A DNA stretch of 64,000 nt from Batkoa obscura (lineage: Eukaryota; Entomophthoromycota; Entomophthoromycetes; Entomophthorales; Batkoaceae), in the NCBI GenBank assembly GCA_030770535.1, contig JASVEC010000023.1, positions 62,001 to 126,000 on the forward strand. Reading direction: 5' to 3'. Of the stretch, positions 46,687 to 60,441 are shown in pieces. The notes below the pieces were generated by a model, which saw only the letters and a list, made by a program, of their open reading frames with translations, ran no database searches and had not been told where the DNA came from. The translations under genes and the position numbers were made by a program. Positions within the stretch are counted from its first letter, which is position 1; every line of letters begins with the position of its first letter.

Positions 46687-48525
46687 ATGCTTTGTACTAG
46701 TAAGTAGAATAATACACATATTGATAACATTATACTAACAAAAATAAAAGTAAGCGGAGAGATTCCATCGGAACCAGTCATATCAATAAAAAGTGGACAA
46801 ATTTATGAAAAGTCATTAATTGAAAAATATCTTCCAAATAACCAGTTTAAAGAACCTATTACAAACTATGAGATTTCTTTAGAAGACTTAATCCCAGTAA
46901 AACAAAGTAGTTTTTTATTTATTTGATTTATATAATTCATACTAAACTATATCTATTTTCTAGGTAATAATTTACCACCTAGACCACCAACAATGAGTTC
47001 AATTCCATCTTTACTTTCTGTATTTCAAAACGAGTGGGACTCTGTAATGTTAGAGGTGTTTACTTTGAAACAACAATACCAACAAGTTAGACAGCAACTT
47101 AGTCATGCTTTATATCAAAACGACGCTTCTGCTAGGGTCATTGCCCGTCTTATTAAGGAACGTGACGAAGCTAGAAAGTAAGAAATGGTCTTGTTTTTTA
47201 AATATAATTTAATAATTTTTTTAGAGCTTTAACTGAAATTAATGAAACAATTGGAGCACAACCTATTCATGGTAAATGGAATTGAAAAGAGAAAATATTA
47301 GTTTAAGTAATTTAATCATTTTATTTTAGTTGAAACAAATGGCTCTGAACAACAAGAAATTGGACTTAGTGAAGAAATCGTTCAAGCTATTCAATCAAAG
47401 AGTGAAGAGTAAATTAACACTTAACTAAGATGAATATAATATTAATTCATATTATAGACTTTCAAAACAACGTAAAAAACGAGCCACTCCAGAAGGTATG
47501 GCTTCACCAGACCAAATTGCTTCATTTACTCAAATTAAAGCTATCAACTCTTTACATTCAAAGGAAATTGTTGGTATCAATTCAGTACAATTCATGGACG
47601 GTTATATAGCCACTGGAGGCAATGATGGTAAAGTACAAATATACAACGTAGCTGAAGATACATTAGTATATGGATTTGAAGCTGCACAAAATAAAATAAA
47701 ATCTATTGTTTGGTGTGATGAAACAAAGAGAATATTTGCTATTTCTGAAACCAGTCACAATGTTGTATGCTGGAACCCAATAGCTCAAGATAATTTTAGT
47801 GAATGGACTGTTGCCGGTGAATTGCCAGGGCATAATGGCCAAATCACTTCTTTTTCTTTAAACCCTATACGTAAATACGGAGCTTCTACTTCCCTTGATG
47901 GTACCTGGCGTCTAATTGATACTTTTACTGGAGAAGCAATTGTTACATTCAATAATTCAGATAAGTTTGGTGAGTTATTTGTAAGTCATAGAAAATATAT
48001 ATTAATATTAATTAGGGTATACTTGTGGAGCTTTCCATCCAGATGGTGTTTATTTTGCTACTGGAACTGAAAACTCAGTAGTACAGATTTGGGATGTCAG
48101 TAAAAAAACAAAAGTAATAGATTTTGAAGGACATACTGGAGCTGTAACTTCGATTTCATTCTCAGAAAATGGGTAATTTAATTTATATGTATATAAGCTA
48201 ATTTATTGATTGTTCTTATAGTTACTATTTAGCAACCACCTCCGAATCAAATGAATGTAAATTATGGGATCTTCGTAAACTAAATAATTTCAAAACAATC
48301 CAGTTACCAGCCACAGTTTCCAAAGCTAAATTTGATCAACATGGTCTCTATTTAGCTGTGTTAAGCGAAGAGCAAGTGGCTATCTTTAAAAATAAGTCTT
48401 GGAGTGAACCATTGGTTACTCTACAAGCGCCCGCTACAGATTTACAATTTAGCCCTCTTAGTGATAATGTGTTGACGGTGAGCAAAGGGGAAGCTGGGGT
48501 ACATATCTTTGGCAATAAGAATTAA
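46687..48525 (+). CDS. PRP19: Pre-mRNA-processing factor 19 (U-box ubiquitin ligase of the NineTeen complex)
   Basis: The core of the NTC spliceosome-activating complex. The first coding exon is only 13 bases (46687-46699), then 46751-46906, 46974 onward and further exons to 48525. The protein starts [20 protein letters not shown], then [11 protein letters not shown]: a U-box. The hinge [20 protein letters not shown] matches Prp19, followed by a coiled-coil tetramerisation region, then [14 protein letters not shown]. The rest is a WD40 propeller ([47 protein letters not shown]). Length (~490 residues) matches the family. Splice phases join in frame throughout. Confidence 0.94.
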
Positions 48526-48875
48526 AAAATAGGCTATAATTGAAGTGATGAAATTTTTATATTTTAGTATTTGAACAATTTATTAATCTTTATTTTTTAA
48601 ATATTTAACATTATTTAAAACTATCATTATAGTTATTAGAACAGTGCGTACTTTATACCACATGATTTTATTATCGTTCCTAATATTCTAACTTGTAAAG
48701 TGATCTAAGTCAAAATACTGAATGATTATTATTAACATATATTCTACTTCCAATAGTATACATACCAGATTCTTTGAATATAGTTTTCGAATAAACATTA
48801 ACGAATTTTGATTGGGAGATTATTTACTTAAAATTATATTTCCTACTATTACTTTTTTTCAAAATATAAATAAAA
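48526..48875. other. Intergenic, nothing recognised
   Basis: About 350 bases between the PRP19 stop and the start of the NEPRO-like gene on the same strand. AT-rich, no repeat or motif seen. Confidence 0.5.
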
Positions 48876-49808
48876 ATGCACAATTGCGATGCAATATGGA
48901 ACCAAAGGGATCTTAAAATGCCAGTAAAGAAAGACTCAGTACCAAAGGAAGAAGGAAACCCAAATAAAAGTAAAAGAGAGAATATATATTTACCACTGTC
49001 TACTTACTTATAAATATAGCATTCCAGCTATTTTCATTTAAAAAGCTAAGCCAACATTTATTAAAATTACAAAAAAAGGAGCTATACATTGAGATTTATG
49101 TGTTGTCTAGAATCTATTATAAAAATTTCAACCAGCATAGAGCTACCACTCATTTTAAAATGTTCAGAAAAGTAAGTTTATAAGCATTTGATATTTTATC
49201 AAATAAATTAACTTTCTGTTCTTAGTTTTTTACTCTGTTAAAAAGGATAGATGAAATGAAGCTAAAGCAGTTTAGTAAAGAACTTCTAAGTCGCTTTTAT
49301 AACTCTAAAAGGTAAATTTATATTCTATAGATTTTGGTATTCATGTTTGATATTTTATAGTCAAAAAAAAGTAAAAGAATCTTGGACTCATTTACCAGAT
49401 CCAGAATTTTTAAAATATTCTTTGATTAAATTAACTGGTGCTTACCATTTAATTCAAGCAACTTTTGAAGCCATACCTCCTGTTTATAAGTAAAATTTAT
49501 AAAATTACATTTTAATAGTTAATTTACTTCATTTTTATAGTGGATTTAACCTATTAGTACAGAAGATTGATTTTGTAGCTTTGAGTTTAGCTGTTTTAGC
49601 TTCAATTTCTAGGATCCATTGTTTACTTAAAACTTTGCGAAAGGATTTGGTAATTAGCTTGAATCTTGTAACTTCGCTAGCTGAATATTATAAAGTAAGA
49701 GTCTACCCATTAAATATATTATTTTATTAACTACTGTTATAGACACCTATCAAACTGCCTAAAAAATACAATTTAATCACTTTTAGTAAGCTGGAGATTG
49801 AAGAGTAA
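48876..49808 (+). CDS. NEPRO / Rmp1-related nucleolar protein (candidate)
   Basis: Six exons, about 255 residues, starting MHNCDAIWNQRDLKMP; the first intron (48970 to about 49019) joins K-T-F. The core reads FKKLSQHLLKLQKKELYIEI, YVLSRIYYKNFNQHRATTHF, KMFRKFFTLLKRIDEMKLKQ. A helix with 'N-Q-H-R' followed by a hydrophobic helix is the hallmark shared by RNase MRP subunit Rmp1 and the NEPRO N-terminal domain. Next come SLIKLTGAYHLIQATFEA and SLAVLASISRIHCLLKTLRK, comparable to the LLGA and 'ISRL' helices of NEPRO. The role would be in nucleolar RNA processing. This rests on short motifs, so moderate confidence. Confidence 0.5.
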
Positions 49809-49930
49809 ACTTAGCACTATTATTTTTTATTTTTGACTAAAATTTAATATTAAGACTAGAAAAAGAAGACAATGAGCAAGAGCGTGTATAGAAAATTAAA
49901 GTTTATTAATAAAAATAAAAAGTTCCAGAC

Positions 49931-52561
49931 TTAATCTAATTCAGTATCTTTCATAAATCCTACTTTCTTCAAAAGATTATTTTGAACCCAAATATTAATA
50001 GGTTCTAAATTAAAATCCGTATATTTTGATGTATCTTGAATCACTCCCATAACTCTAGATACAATACTCTCTGGATCTAAGGCAACATCGTTATCTTCAA
50101 TTACTAGTTTACTACTGGCTTTGATCTCTTCTTTAGTTTCAATTGGTTCTTCCATTTCGTTATTATTTTTAACTTCACATTGGCAATTGTTATCTTTAGT
50201 ACTACCGATACTAAATGGAAGTGCCAAAGTGAACTGATCTTTTTTAATATAAATTCCAAGGAAGACTATCAAAATACTAAATAAAAAGCCAAACAAATAA
50301 AGGTAGTTAGTTTTTTTCTCCTTTTTTTTTGGTATGTCACAGCCTTCTGGTCCACAGCCTTGAATCACTCTTGCTTTCTTAGCTTCATTTTCTAGCTTGA
50401 TCCATTCTTGTACTTTATCATAATCTTTTTTGTAATCTTCTTTACTTTTAATCTTTTCCCAGTTACTCTCATAACGATTGATACATGAGCTAAAAAACAG
50501 CATTAAATAAGATAAGTTTTGCTATAATAATGATTACTTTTCGCCAAGCGCAACTTTTGATTCCTTTTGTAATTTCTCAGGTGGAAATCGCTTATAAAAA
50601 CTTAAAGCTTTTTCAATAAGTTCTTCATCCTCTAGCTCACTTGGAAATGTTTTTAAATAATTATAAACTAATTCTCGATTTTTTTCTAATTTTAAAATCT
50701 TTCCTTTTCTTTTTATTGTTGCCTAATAAAGTATATATTAATCAAAATAATAACTACACAATTGAAATAAACTTACAGCTGCCATAATATAAATAGGTAA
50801 AATAGGGTTAGACGCCAAAAATAGGTCAATATACCTTGAACATCTAGTCAGGGATTCTGAACCAAGAGTAAACCAAGTAAGAACCCAAGAAAGTCCATAG
50901 TATGATTGGGCTTTAGTTTGTAATAAAAATTCATAAAGTTCCGGTTCTTCAACTTTAATTAAATATGAGCTTAGTGCCATCTGTCGCATCATTGGTCCTA
51001 GAGTACCCTGCATACTATCTCTTAAGTAATTCAGACTTAAATTTTGGATGCAATTCGCTACTTTACGTTTTCCCAAAACTAATAATAACACGGAGGCGAT
51101 TTCATGGAACCCCTAAAAATATTAAATATTCTATGATTATATGACTTCTATTATTAATACTTGATAATAATTCAATTCTGGCTCTCTTTGAAAGATAGCT
51201 TTTAATAATTCAATTAATTCAACTCGCTTTCTTTTTCTTTTTACATCATCAATATTCCTTGGTATGTTTTTAAAAGCTCTTTGTCCATCCCTTTTCATTT
51301 GTTCATCATCTGGATGAGTTTTAACTAAAGTGAAACAAATGAATCAATCATTCTATAAAATAAAACATCTTTTTGTTCTGCTTTACCTTTTGATCTTTTG
51401 CTATGATTTTTATCTCCATGTAAAAGAATATACCTAATAACTCTAATTAAAACACATAAAAACTAAATTATAACCTATTTACCAAGCATCTGACCTTAAA
51501 GAGCTAGAAATCAATCCGTATTTTGATTTTGCCAACTCTTTTAGTTTTTCTCTATCTTTTTCTAGAATAGCTTTTTCAATCTTTTTGACTTTTTCTTTCT
51601 TTTCATTATCATCTTTTTCACTAACTTCCTTTACATCATCATTATGTTCCTTTAATTTAGCTACTTTGATCTTTTCTTCGATTATTAGTTTTTCGTTAAT
51701 ATCTTCTTCCTCTTCTTCTCTTTCAGTTTCATGTTCAATCTCCTCGTCTTCTTTCTCAGTTTCAGATTCTTTTTCAGTTTCTACTTCTTTCTCCTCCTCG
51801 CTAATTATTTCTTCTTTCTTTTCTGCTTTTGCTCCAATATCTTTCTGCTTCTCTTCTTTCTTTTCAACCTTCTTTTTGCTCTCCTTTTCTTTCTCTTCCT
51901 TATTTACTTCTTTCACTTCATTTTCGACAGGCATTGATATCGCAGATACACTTCGATCAATCATTTCACCTTTTTTCTTATTTTCCTCAGACACCCCTTT
52001 TAATTTAGCCACTACAATAACCGGAGATTCATTGTCTTCAGACTCAACTGTACTTTCTTTAGAATTTTCCGAGGAAGGTTTATCATTCTCTATCAAGCCA
52101 GCCTTTCCATCTGATAAATAAGCTAATGAAGAAGATAAATAAGAGGGTAAACTTGATTCATCTAAAATAGGCCATAGCATAGTAGGCGCTTCTTCCAACT
52201 CCAATGCTTGTTGTGGAGTAATTGAGCTTGGATATTCTAACGACTCTTTACGTAAAAAGTCGTTGATCACATCCCAATTACTCGGTTCATTGCTCGGCTT
52301 TTCTTCTTTATAACTAAATATATCTAAAAATGATTTACGTTTTGGACTCTGCTCACTTTCTTTTGATGGAGCTTCTACAGTTTTTAAAATACTTGGAGCT
52401 TCTGTACGTGACACACGCATCTTTTCACTAGCGCTATTTTTTAAGCATTGCTTGCAACATTCCTGTATCTTTTCACCTTTCTTTTTCTTGATGTCGCAGC
52501 TTTTGCAGTATTCTATGGGTGCTTTGTTTTTTAGAAATGGATTCCAGGAGTTTAAAGTCAT
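49931..52561 (-). CDS. TBC1D20-like Rab1 GTPase-activating protein with long N-terminal extension
   Basis: TBC1D20/Gyp8 inactivates Rab1 at the ER. Exons on the minus strand start with a large one (52561 to about 51481), then pieces near 51434-51388, 51325-51167, 51112-50758, 50723-50538 and the last one to 49931. Before the TBC domain lie about 330 residues with an N-terminal Cys-rich knot (CKSCDIKKKKGEKIQECCKQ) and long Glu/Lys-rich runs. The TBC part reads KIEKAILEKDREKLKELAKS, MKRDGQRAF (Arg finger region), LNYYQGFHEI (Gln finger), YGLSWVLTWF, DLFLASNPILPIYIMAA. A single membrane anchor (YLYLFGFLFSILIVFLGIYI) follows, as in TBC1D20. Total is about 790 residues versus about 400 in humans. 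Confidence 0.85.
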
Positions 52562-53567
52562 TTTTAAAGCTAATGATTATAAAAATAAACTGTCCTCTTT
52601 AAGCTTTTTAAATTTTATTAAAATTTTGATATTGCCTTTTAATACCCCCCATTTAAACCATGTTTATAAAGTAAATTTTTAAGCTGATCTTTTACTATTT
52701 TAATACCTTCTCCTTTAAAATAAAGGAGATTTAGATTGAACTTTAAATTTGACTTAAATAAACCAGAATTTATTTCATGAACTTGTTTTTATTGGCTGTT
52801 TTTTATTGCTAGTGAATTGGATCTCCTGTGGCTTAGATGGGGAAAGTTTTATGCTGTAATAAACAAATTCATTCCATTACAAAATTAAAATTAGTTAGAA
52901 CTCAATCTCATAATATTTAATAATTTGTTAAATGTCAAATAAGTTTAACAAGTTTGTTATTTAATACTAAGACCTAAGACTTTTATTAGTTTAAAAGTGT
53001 GAGTGTTTATACATATTGTTATTATTTCAAATGTTTTGTTTTAAATCAATTAAAAAAATGAATTTTCATGGTATTTGAATTAAGATAAACTATACAACTT
53101 TATACTAATATAAAGTTTCATTGTATAAAACATCATTTTTTAATTAAGCAATAAAATTATGATACAGAAAATCATATCAAAATCAACAACATTTGTTCTT
53201 GTTACTGAATGTGGAATATAAATGAACACATTAATTGTAATTGATCCCAAATATCTTTTGAACTTTAAACTTTAATTTATCAAGATTACATTTTTATTTA
53301 CATCCTTGACTATTTTATTGATGTGAATCCTTTTGGAATTCTTTAAATTGAGTTATATAATCCTTTAAATCCTAATTGTTAACCAGAAATAAAAACAAAC
53401 TAAAATTATATAATATTATATTATAATATTAAATACTGCCTTTATTTAAAAGCCAAAGAACTTAATAAAGGTTTATTTCCACACTAATTTGAGAGCTGAA
53501 AATAAAAGGGCATAAAGTAAAGATAAAATAGTAGCAACAACTTAATGAATATACTTATAAAAAATTA
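52562..53567. other. Intergenic, nothing recognised
   Basis: About 1 kb of AT-rich sequence between TBC1D20 and the 3' end of the XMAP215 gene. A pyrimidine-rich stretch occurs near 52690-52740. No repeat copy or coding frame is supported. Confidence 0.5.
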
Positions 53568-56500
53568 TTATAAAGGTTTTGAATTGTTCGATTCTAAACG
53601 TATTTCAGCCAAGCGACTACGAAGATCATTAACATTCTTACGTTGGGGTGGTGATGGTACCTCTGCTTCTTCTTTAGGAAGTTCATCTAACACTCTTGCT
53701 GGTGATGCTTTTTTGTATGGTGGGGATCCAATATCGGAATCTGAGCCTTTTTCTGCTTGAGCTTGAGCATGACTTAACCCGAGACTCTCTTTCTTCATCT
53801 GTTCTTCATAAGCTTTAAGTAACTCATCTACTCGATCAAAAAGAGCAAGCCCCCTCTTTTCAAGTTCATCTTGGTAAACACCATAATAATTAGGATACCG
53901 ATTCAAAAAATTATGCAAGGTTTTAATTAGCCCTGCAGAAGGCTCCTGACCCACAACGAAATTCTGAAGGATTGATTCCAGAAAAGCAGTCAAAGATTCA
54001 TTGATATCTGGATCATATATATCATCTTTACGTCCACGATAGAGCTTGGTTTTACTTGCATCCTCCATCTTTTTAATATCAAATTTATGAAGCATAGTGT
54101 TAATATAATCCGATAAATGATCATCTGGACATCCAACTGGTACTTCGTTAAAATGCTTTCTAATTTCTAGTTTCAGATGAGAGCACAATTCATATAAAAT
54201 AGTTTTGATCGTTTTAAATATAAGGAATGCTTGCTTATCATCTGCACTAACTCTTTTACTGAGCTCTGAAGGTGGGAATTTGGTAAAAAAGTGATTTATA
54301 TACCCCAATAGTCTATCTGGATTCAATTTACCGCTTTGAAGGTTGCAGCTTATATTCCTAGTTAATTTCCATGTACATTTAATTAAAAGCGAAGAATATT
54401 TAACTTCAAAGTCTGAGTGCATCGAAGTCGTATGAGAAAGACATTCTTTTAAGAGACATAACAACGCCTGGAAAGCCACGGTTGGATTAGTGGTGTCTAG
54501 AATTTTGACCATAAGAACATTAAGCTGACGAGAAAGATCATAAGATTCTTGACCGCCATAAGATTTATGTTCTAACAATCGTCGGATAACTTCTTCTATT
54601 ACTAAAGCAAGAGATTCCCCGTGGATGGCATCGCCAAGTAATGGGTAGGAAAATATCTGCATGAAAGTGGTTGTTACGTATTTTAAACATCCTTTTTTGT
54701 GCCTAAATGCCGTATTTCTCTTATTAAAAAGATTGTAATGTAATGCTGAAAGATTCACTGCTAAAGGATCCATAAATGGGACAATTTCATCAATGGGACC
54801 TGCAAGCAGTTTCTCTAACTCGTTCAAGTATTCGATCACCTGATGATAGTCACCAGTTTCTAAAATTCTAAGGATTCGAGTCATTGTTCTTTCTGAGTCA
54901 CGAGCTTCATTTAATTCTAAAGTTATTGCTCTATGATTATTACGAATTAAATTTGAACTGTCAAAAGAACTGGTAGGGCTACTGGGACTGCCAAAGTTAT
55001 CATAAATATCGTTGCCATTGGTCACATCACTAATAACTGATATTTGCTGTGGTCCTTTAGCTTGATTGGTTGGAAAATTATCCTCTGAAGGGCCTTGAGA
55101 AATACTGTCACTACCTTTTTGGAATGAAAAAACATGTGCATTTGGGTCAGTAGGCTTTGTATTTTTCGATTCATTATTTGCAACAGCTAATGTTTTTGTA
55201 CGCTTAAATCTTTCTTCAAGATAACTCTTCTCCTTACTCCCAATCTGACCAATATACCCATAAACTTGATCTCCAACTAGTATATAAACTTGAGTTAACA
55301 CGTTTATCGCTCCATTACGTACAGCTGCATCGCGATCTCCAACGTGAATAGCAATATTTGGGCAAACTCTAGAGGGGTTACCACAAACGGAAAGTCCATC
55401 ACGCTGGATAATATTTGCTAACTCTTCTAACGTTTCAGCTTTGCCCCTAGAATTCTTTGTGTTTAACCCATACGTCATGAGGAGTGGGAATATTTTGGCA
55501 GATGAATAGATGGAGCAAACATCTTTAAGTAGATCTTTTACTTTTTTCCTTAATGTTTCATTAGTATGCCCTAGCTTTTGAGACAATGCTGGTACAATTA
55601 TAGCTGCTTCAATAGGGTTGAGTCGTTCTCCGTTTTCTATAAACATTTTAAATATATGCCCTGTTAGATCAAGGGAGTTTTTGATAATAACAGTGGTTTG
55701 TTCACTAAGTCGTATAGCTAATATTTTGAAGAGTATATCCGAGATGTTTGTTAATCGAATTGTCATTTCATAATAATCTAACTTGAACTCTTTTAAACAT
55801 AAATCTGGGCTATCAAAGATCTTATTCAACTGGACGAGAGCTGTAGCATGGTCCTTTTCCTTATTGTTTCCGGTACTAAATAAGAGGTTATGAAATTCAA
55901 CTGAAAAACATGAGTGGGTGGTTTCAACTAGTTGATCTGTTAAATCAGCAGGGGGGACCTCAAATACCCAGCGGGTTACTTTATCCTTAGCTAATCTAGA
56001 ATTTTTCTGTTCAGGGCTTGTAGCCGATATTATTGACTTTATTTTTGGAACTTCCTTCTCTTGAACTTGAGGTTTTACTGATGAGGTTTGTCTTCTAACA
56101 ACAGTAGAACTACGTTTGAGGGTAGTTGAGCCTGTATTTTGTGGTGGAGTCGGGGTTGGTGCTTTTGGTTTTGGTTTTTCAGAAGATCTGAATTTTTCGA
56201 TAACTTGTAGGACTTCGGGTTGTAATGACGTCTTGAGTGACATGCATTTCGAATGAATTGAGCTATAACCCAAACTGTTTACGAGTAGCTCAAGGCATTT
56301 TTGTGAATTTTTGCGAACTTCAGCATTCTTATCATGCAAGCATAGCATTAATGGCGTTGCTAAAGAGATTAAATCCGATGCTTTGGAATAATCTGGTAAT
56401 GCATTTGATAACCATTTGGTTAAATCTTTGCGGAGATTTACAGATTCTGGTGCTAATGAAAGCGCGATGGAAGGGATCATGAAACTTAAACCTGATGCCT

Positions 56501-59500
56501 TTGCAGATGCAGTAAGAGCTTTTCCAGCAGAATCACGGATATTTGGTTTTAAGTCATTCAAGCAAGTACAAATGGGCTTTATGAGTGAATGGCCAACCTT
56601 TTCAAAAGGCTTTCCAATTGACTCGGCTAGAATATTACATACTTCTAAAGTGTAATAAACTAAATTTTTGTTTACATCTTCTAAACGAAGATTTAATGCT
56701 GCTGGTAGTTCACCAACGGATGGTAAGATTCTCTTCTGTTTAGCTTCCAAGATTTGTTTAATACTATCTAATCCCTCCTTACGGAGCTTCCAGCTTTTAT
56801 CACTTAATAATCCTAATAGCTCCGAATTAATTAACGGGCTTATATCTACCCTTGGGAACAAACCTTCCATCGTACTTTCTTCATCCTCTTCATCTTCAAC
56901 TTCAGTAGCAGGCATAGGATCTTCGGCCTCAACCTTAGATACTTTTTTGTCGCCAATTTGGAACCTTGTGGGTGATTGTGGTCTGCGACCTTCAACTTTG
57001 GCAAATTCTGCATCAATCACGCTCAATAAAGCAGGGCTTAGATCCTGAGCAAAAGCCTTTACCTGTGGACCTACATATATACGGATTTCAGCTAAAAGGC
57101 TTACAGCGTTTGATCTTACTGTGGCATTAGAAGAAGATAAAAATGTAATAACGAACTCAACAAGAGAACGGGGGGCTAATTTTGATGCTCCAAATGCAAT
57201 TAAAGTCTGCTTTATCCATTGAAGTGCGTCTCCTTGTATTTTAGGTGACTTTACTGCTTTAACCAATGGGTAGCACTGGTCAAAAACAAATTTTAATGAT
57301 GTCCTTTCAGCGTATGCTTCTAAACAATCACCAGCCGCTTTTTTTAACTTTATGTCGCCTAATTTATCTACTAAAATAGGCATAGTTAAAGCAGCACAAC
57401 CAGCAGTAAAATTGGAATGATTAACACATAAAGCTTGGAATATATTAAACATCTTTGTCATCACCTGGAAATTTGCCTCTTTAAATCCAGGTTTCTTTTG
57501 AAGTTGTCTAATTAAAAGTTCTGGTTCAAGCTCTGAGTCTGGAGTTGCGTTTACATAATCCAAAAATGCTTCAGTAGCTTCTAATCTAACTTTCCAAGCG
57601 GAGTTTTGAATGCCTTCCAAGATATTTTTTGATAAGTGCTCTGAAATCAACCCATCAACGTCTTCTGCAGTGAATTTATAAGAAATCGATATCTCTTTAG
57701 CTGGCCCTTTTGCTGGGGCCTTTTTAGCCACATTAGTCGGTTTGGCCGCTGATTTGATTGTTGATTTCCTTTGGACAGGAGCGTTTGAAGGTGTAGCGGG
57801 CTTTGAAGCAGTAGTAGCGACAACCTTCTTAGGTGGTGCGTTTCTAGTTGGCGGCCCTGCTTTGAGATCAGGTCTCTTAACTGGTATTGATTTCTTAGCT
57901 GCTACAGGCTTTGGTGCTGCACTTTTCTTAACCTGAACTTCGGCCTTCTCAAAATAATCCTTTACTTTAGCTGACTTGATGTTATCCAAATCTTCGATAA
58001 AAGGCCCAACGACCTTCTCTCCTACAACCTTCATTATAGTTCCTAAACATTCCGCAGAAGCTTCTCTGACAGCATTATCACCATCTTGATAAGTTTTTAG
58101 AAGTCCAGGAAAAAAATCTTTAATCTGACCCTTTGTTGGGGCAGTCTTTATCGTTTTGAATATACGTGTTATCCATTCAACAACCTGCCTTTTAACTTGT
58201 GGATTTTTATGTGATAGCTGGGGAATAATGTCGTCTTTAACGTCATCAAGTGAGACTGAGTTATAGACTGCATCAAGTGCTCCTTTTAAAGCATCCACAA
58301 AGTTTTGTTTCTTTTCCTTGAGTTTATCAAGTAAAGGAGGCAAAGCAATTGATTTGTACTTTGAAAAGCTTGTTCGTAATCCCTTAGCAATTAATTCAAT
58401 ACAGTTGACCGCTAAGGCCCCAACTACAACATTCGTATCATTAACATGTGCCGCCAATGAGTTAACCAGCTGATCATATGCGTCACTAAATACAAGCTTT
58501 GGTTTGTCAACTAGTTTTTGTAAAATAGTCAATACTTCTTTTCTCTCTTGCCATTTTTTTGAGGACTAAATATTGTTAATACACATTTATTTAATTAATA
58601 TTGTTATTGCTATTACTATTTCAGTATAGAAATTTCCTGGAATTTCAGAAGTTATGTCAACTGGTTCTACAACGTCATATGCATCAATCATAACAGGCTC
58701 TTCATCGATAGAATCAGCGTTATCATCTATAAATTATAGTAAAATAATAGATAAATAAAGTAATCTACCTTGCTCCTCAGGCTCTTCAATACGCTCTTCT
58801 GCAGCTTTTGCTTGTTGAGAGCGTAGAAATCTAGCTGCGGTGGGCTTGGCAGTACCAATAGCTTCAAATTGGGCAGTCAAATCTTTAATCTTTATGATGT
58901 TTTTTTGTTATAATTGGAAGATATTAAAAAATCTTGAAATTACCTGTACTGGTTTAAGATCTGTTAAATAGCTATCGATGGCTTTGTTAATCCAACGATA
59001 AATTACTATGGCCAACTCTGAAGCCTATGATATTAAAAAAGTTGGAATTAAGAGATTAAAGGAAAGTACCTCTGCGCGAACATTTTTGTCACTGTGTCCA
59101 AACATCACTACTAAATTTTTTAGTATTTCTTTGATATTTACTGCACGTGCACCAAATTGGGAAACAATTTCTTTGAACACTTGCACACAGGCAGCAACTA
59201 ATTTTGGTTGCTTATTTTTAAGAAATGGAATCATCAAAGTCTAAATAAAATATTATTTAAGCTATCAAAAAATGTAAAATTAAATTGTACAATTATAGGT
59301 GGGGTAAACTCGAGCTCAACAAGCATAAGAAGGATGTTTAGGGATTGCGCTTTTGAGCCTGCTTTGTTAGAAACTAAGCCTTTTTGAACTAAAATTCCAA
59401 CAAGATCTTCTAAATTACTTCAAGAATTAATTTAAACAATTATAAATTATAAAACTAATACTCATATCGTCCAGGATAATTTTCAAAATACTTAAAAACA

Positions 59501-59769
59501 CAAACAAGACCAGATTCTTGTGCAGCCATATTTGAGTCCTTAGCCATATTTATAAGATCTGAAGTATATTTAGTAAACCCATGTGCTTCAGCTTCAGCAT
59601 CCAATTTAGTAAATTCCTTTGCAAGTTCCTCATAGCCTTCCTTTCTTGCTTTCCAATTCTAAATAATACAGTCAAATTTATTGAAATAGTCGATATTAAA
59701 TCATACTTTATGCTTAATTTTGTCGTCTATTGAAAGACTTCTAAAATCTTCATCGACTCCATTACTCAT
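53568..59769 (-). CDS. XMAP215/ch-TOG family microtubule polymerase with five TOG domains
   Basis: Speeds microtubule growth by delivering tubulin to plus ends. The start is the ATG at 59769; exon 1 59769-59707, exon 2 59658-59462, two or three more exons, then one giant exon of about 5 kb to 53568. Total is close to 2000 residues, like human ch-TOG (2032). TOG starts are visible in series: NWKARKEGYEELAKEF, SSKKWQERKEVLTILQKL, SAWKVRLEATEAFLDYV, SDKSWKLRKEGLDSIKQI and, after a linker, the divergent fifth TOG (DKVTRWVFEVPPADLTDQL). Basic Lys/Pro/Ala linkers separate TOG2 and TOG3. A C-terminal helical domain (ERTMTRILRILETGDYHQVI) corresponds to the TACC-binding end of the animal protein. Yeasts have two TOGs only. 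Confidence 0.93.
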
Positions 59770-60441
59770 GTTGATTAAATTAATGAGAAAATTTTCAAAA
59801 ACTACAAGCACTGGAATTCTTTGTCATAGTTATACAATAAAAACTGTGCAAAAATTGGCTAATAAACCAACCTCTCCTAATTTTGGCTTAATTGGGCATA
59901 AGTTTATTTTTAGTTTACTCATCAAAGATCTTTTTTAACCAATAAAAAATGATTACTACTCTATATGGTAAATAGTCAAAAAGGTAGTAACGGTTTTTAT
60001 TTTAAGAAAGCAACAAACATTTTAATAAAGGGATTATTATAGCAGAAATGTGCTGTATTATTATATTAACTTCAAGGCTATGAAATGATGAAAATAAAAC
60101 ACGCTACACTAATTTTTTATTTTTAATGGTATATCATTTTTAGCTCAGTCTGGAACTAAAATTCCGACTAAGTTTATATTTTTTCAACTTTAAATTTCTA
60201 TATATTTTAATATGTATAGATTGGTTTAAAAGCTCAGTTCAAATTCTAAGTAAATTATTTCAATTTAAAATTAGCTGCTAATTTCTACTATTGTCTAACT
60301 TTATTAAGAGGTTAAAGGTTTCAACTCCCAGACGATTGTTATTTAAAATATAATATAATTTTGAATCCTTTTTTCGTTTTTATATAATATTAGTATTACT
60401 ATAATTTTTATGTCTTACCACTATAATAAACATGTAGCATA
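59770..60441. other. Intergenic between XMAP215 and the transposon
   Basis: About 670 bases, AT-rich, probably with the XMAP215 promoter at its left side. No motif was recognised. The transposon begins after TA at 60440-60441. Confidence 0.5.

Noticed and set aside
51585-52121. Plus-strand 178-codon Ser/Phe-rich frame
   Set aside because: Antisense shadow of the charged extension of the TBC1D20-like gene.
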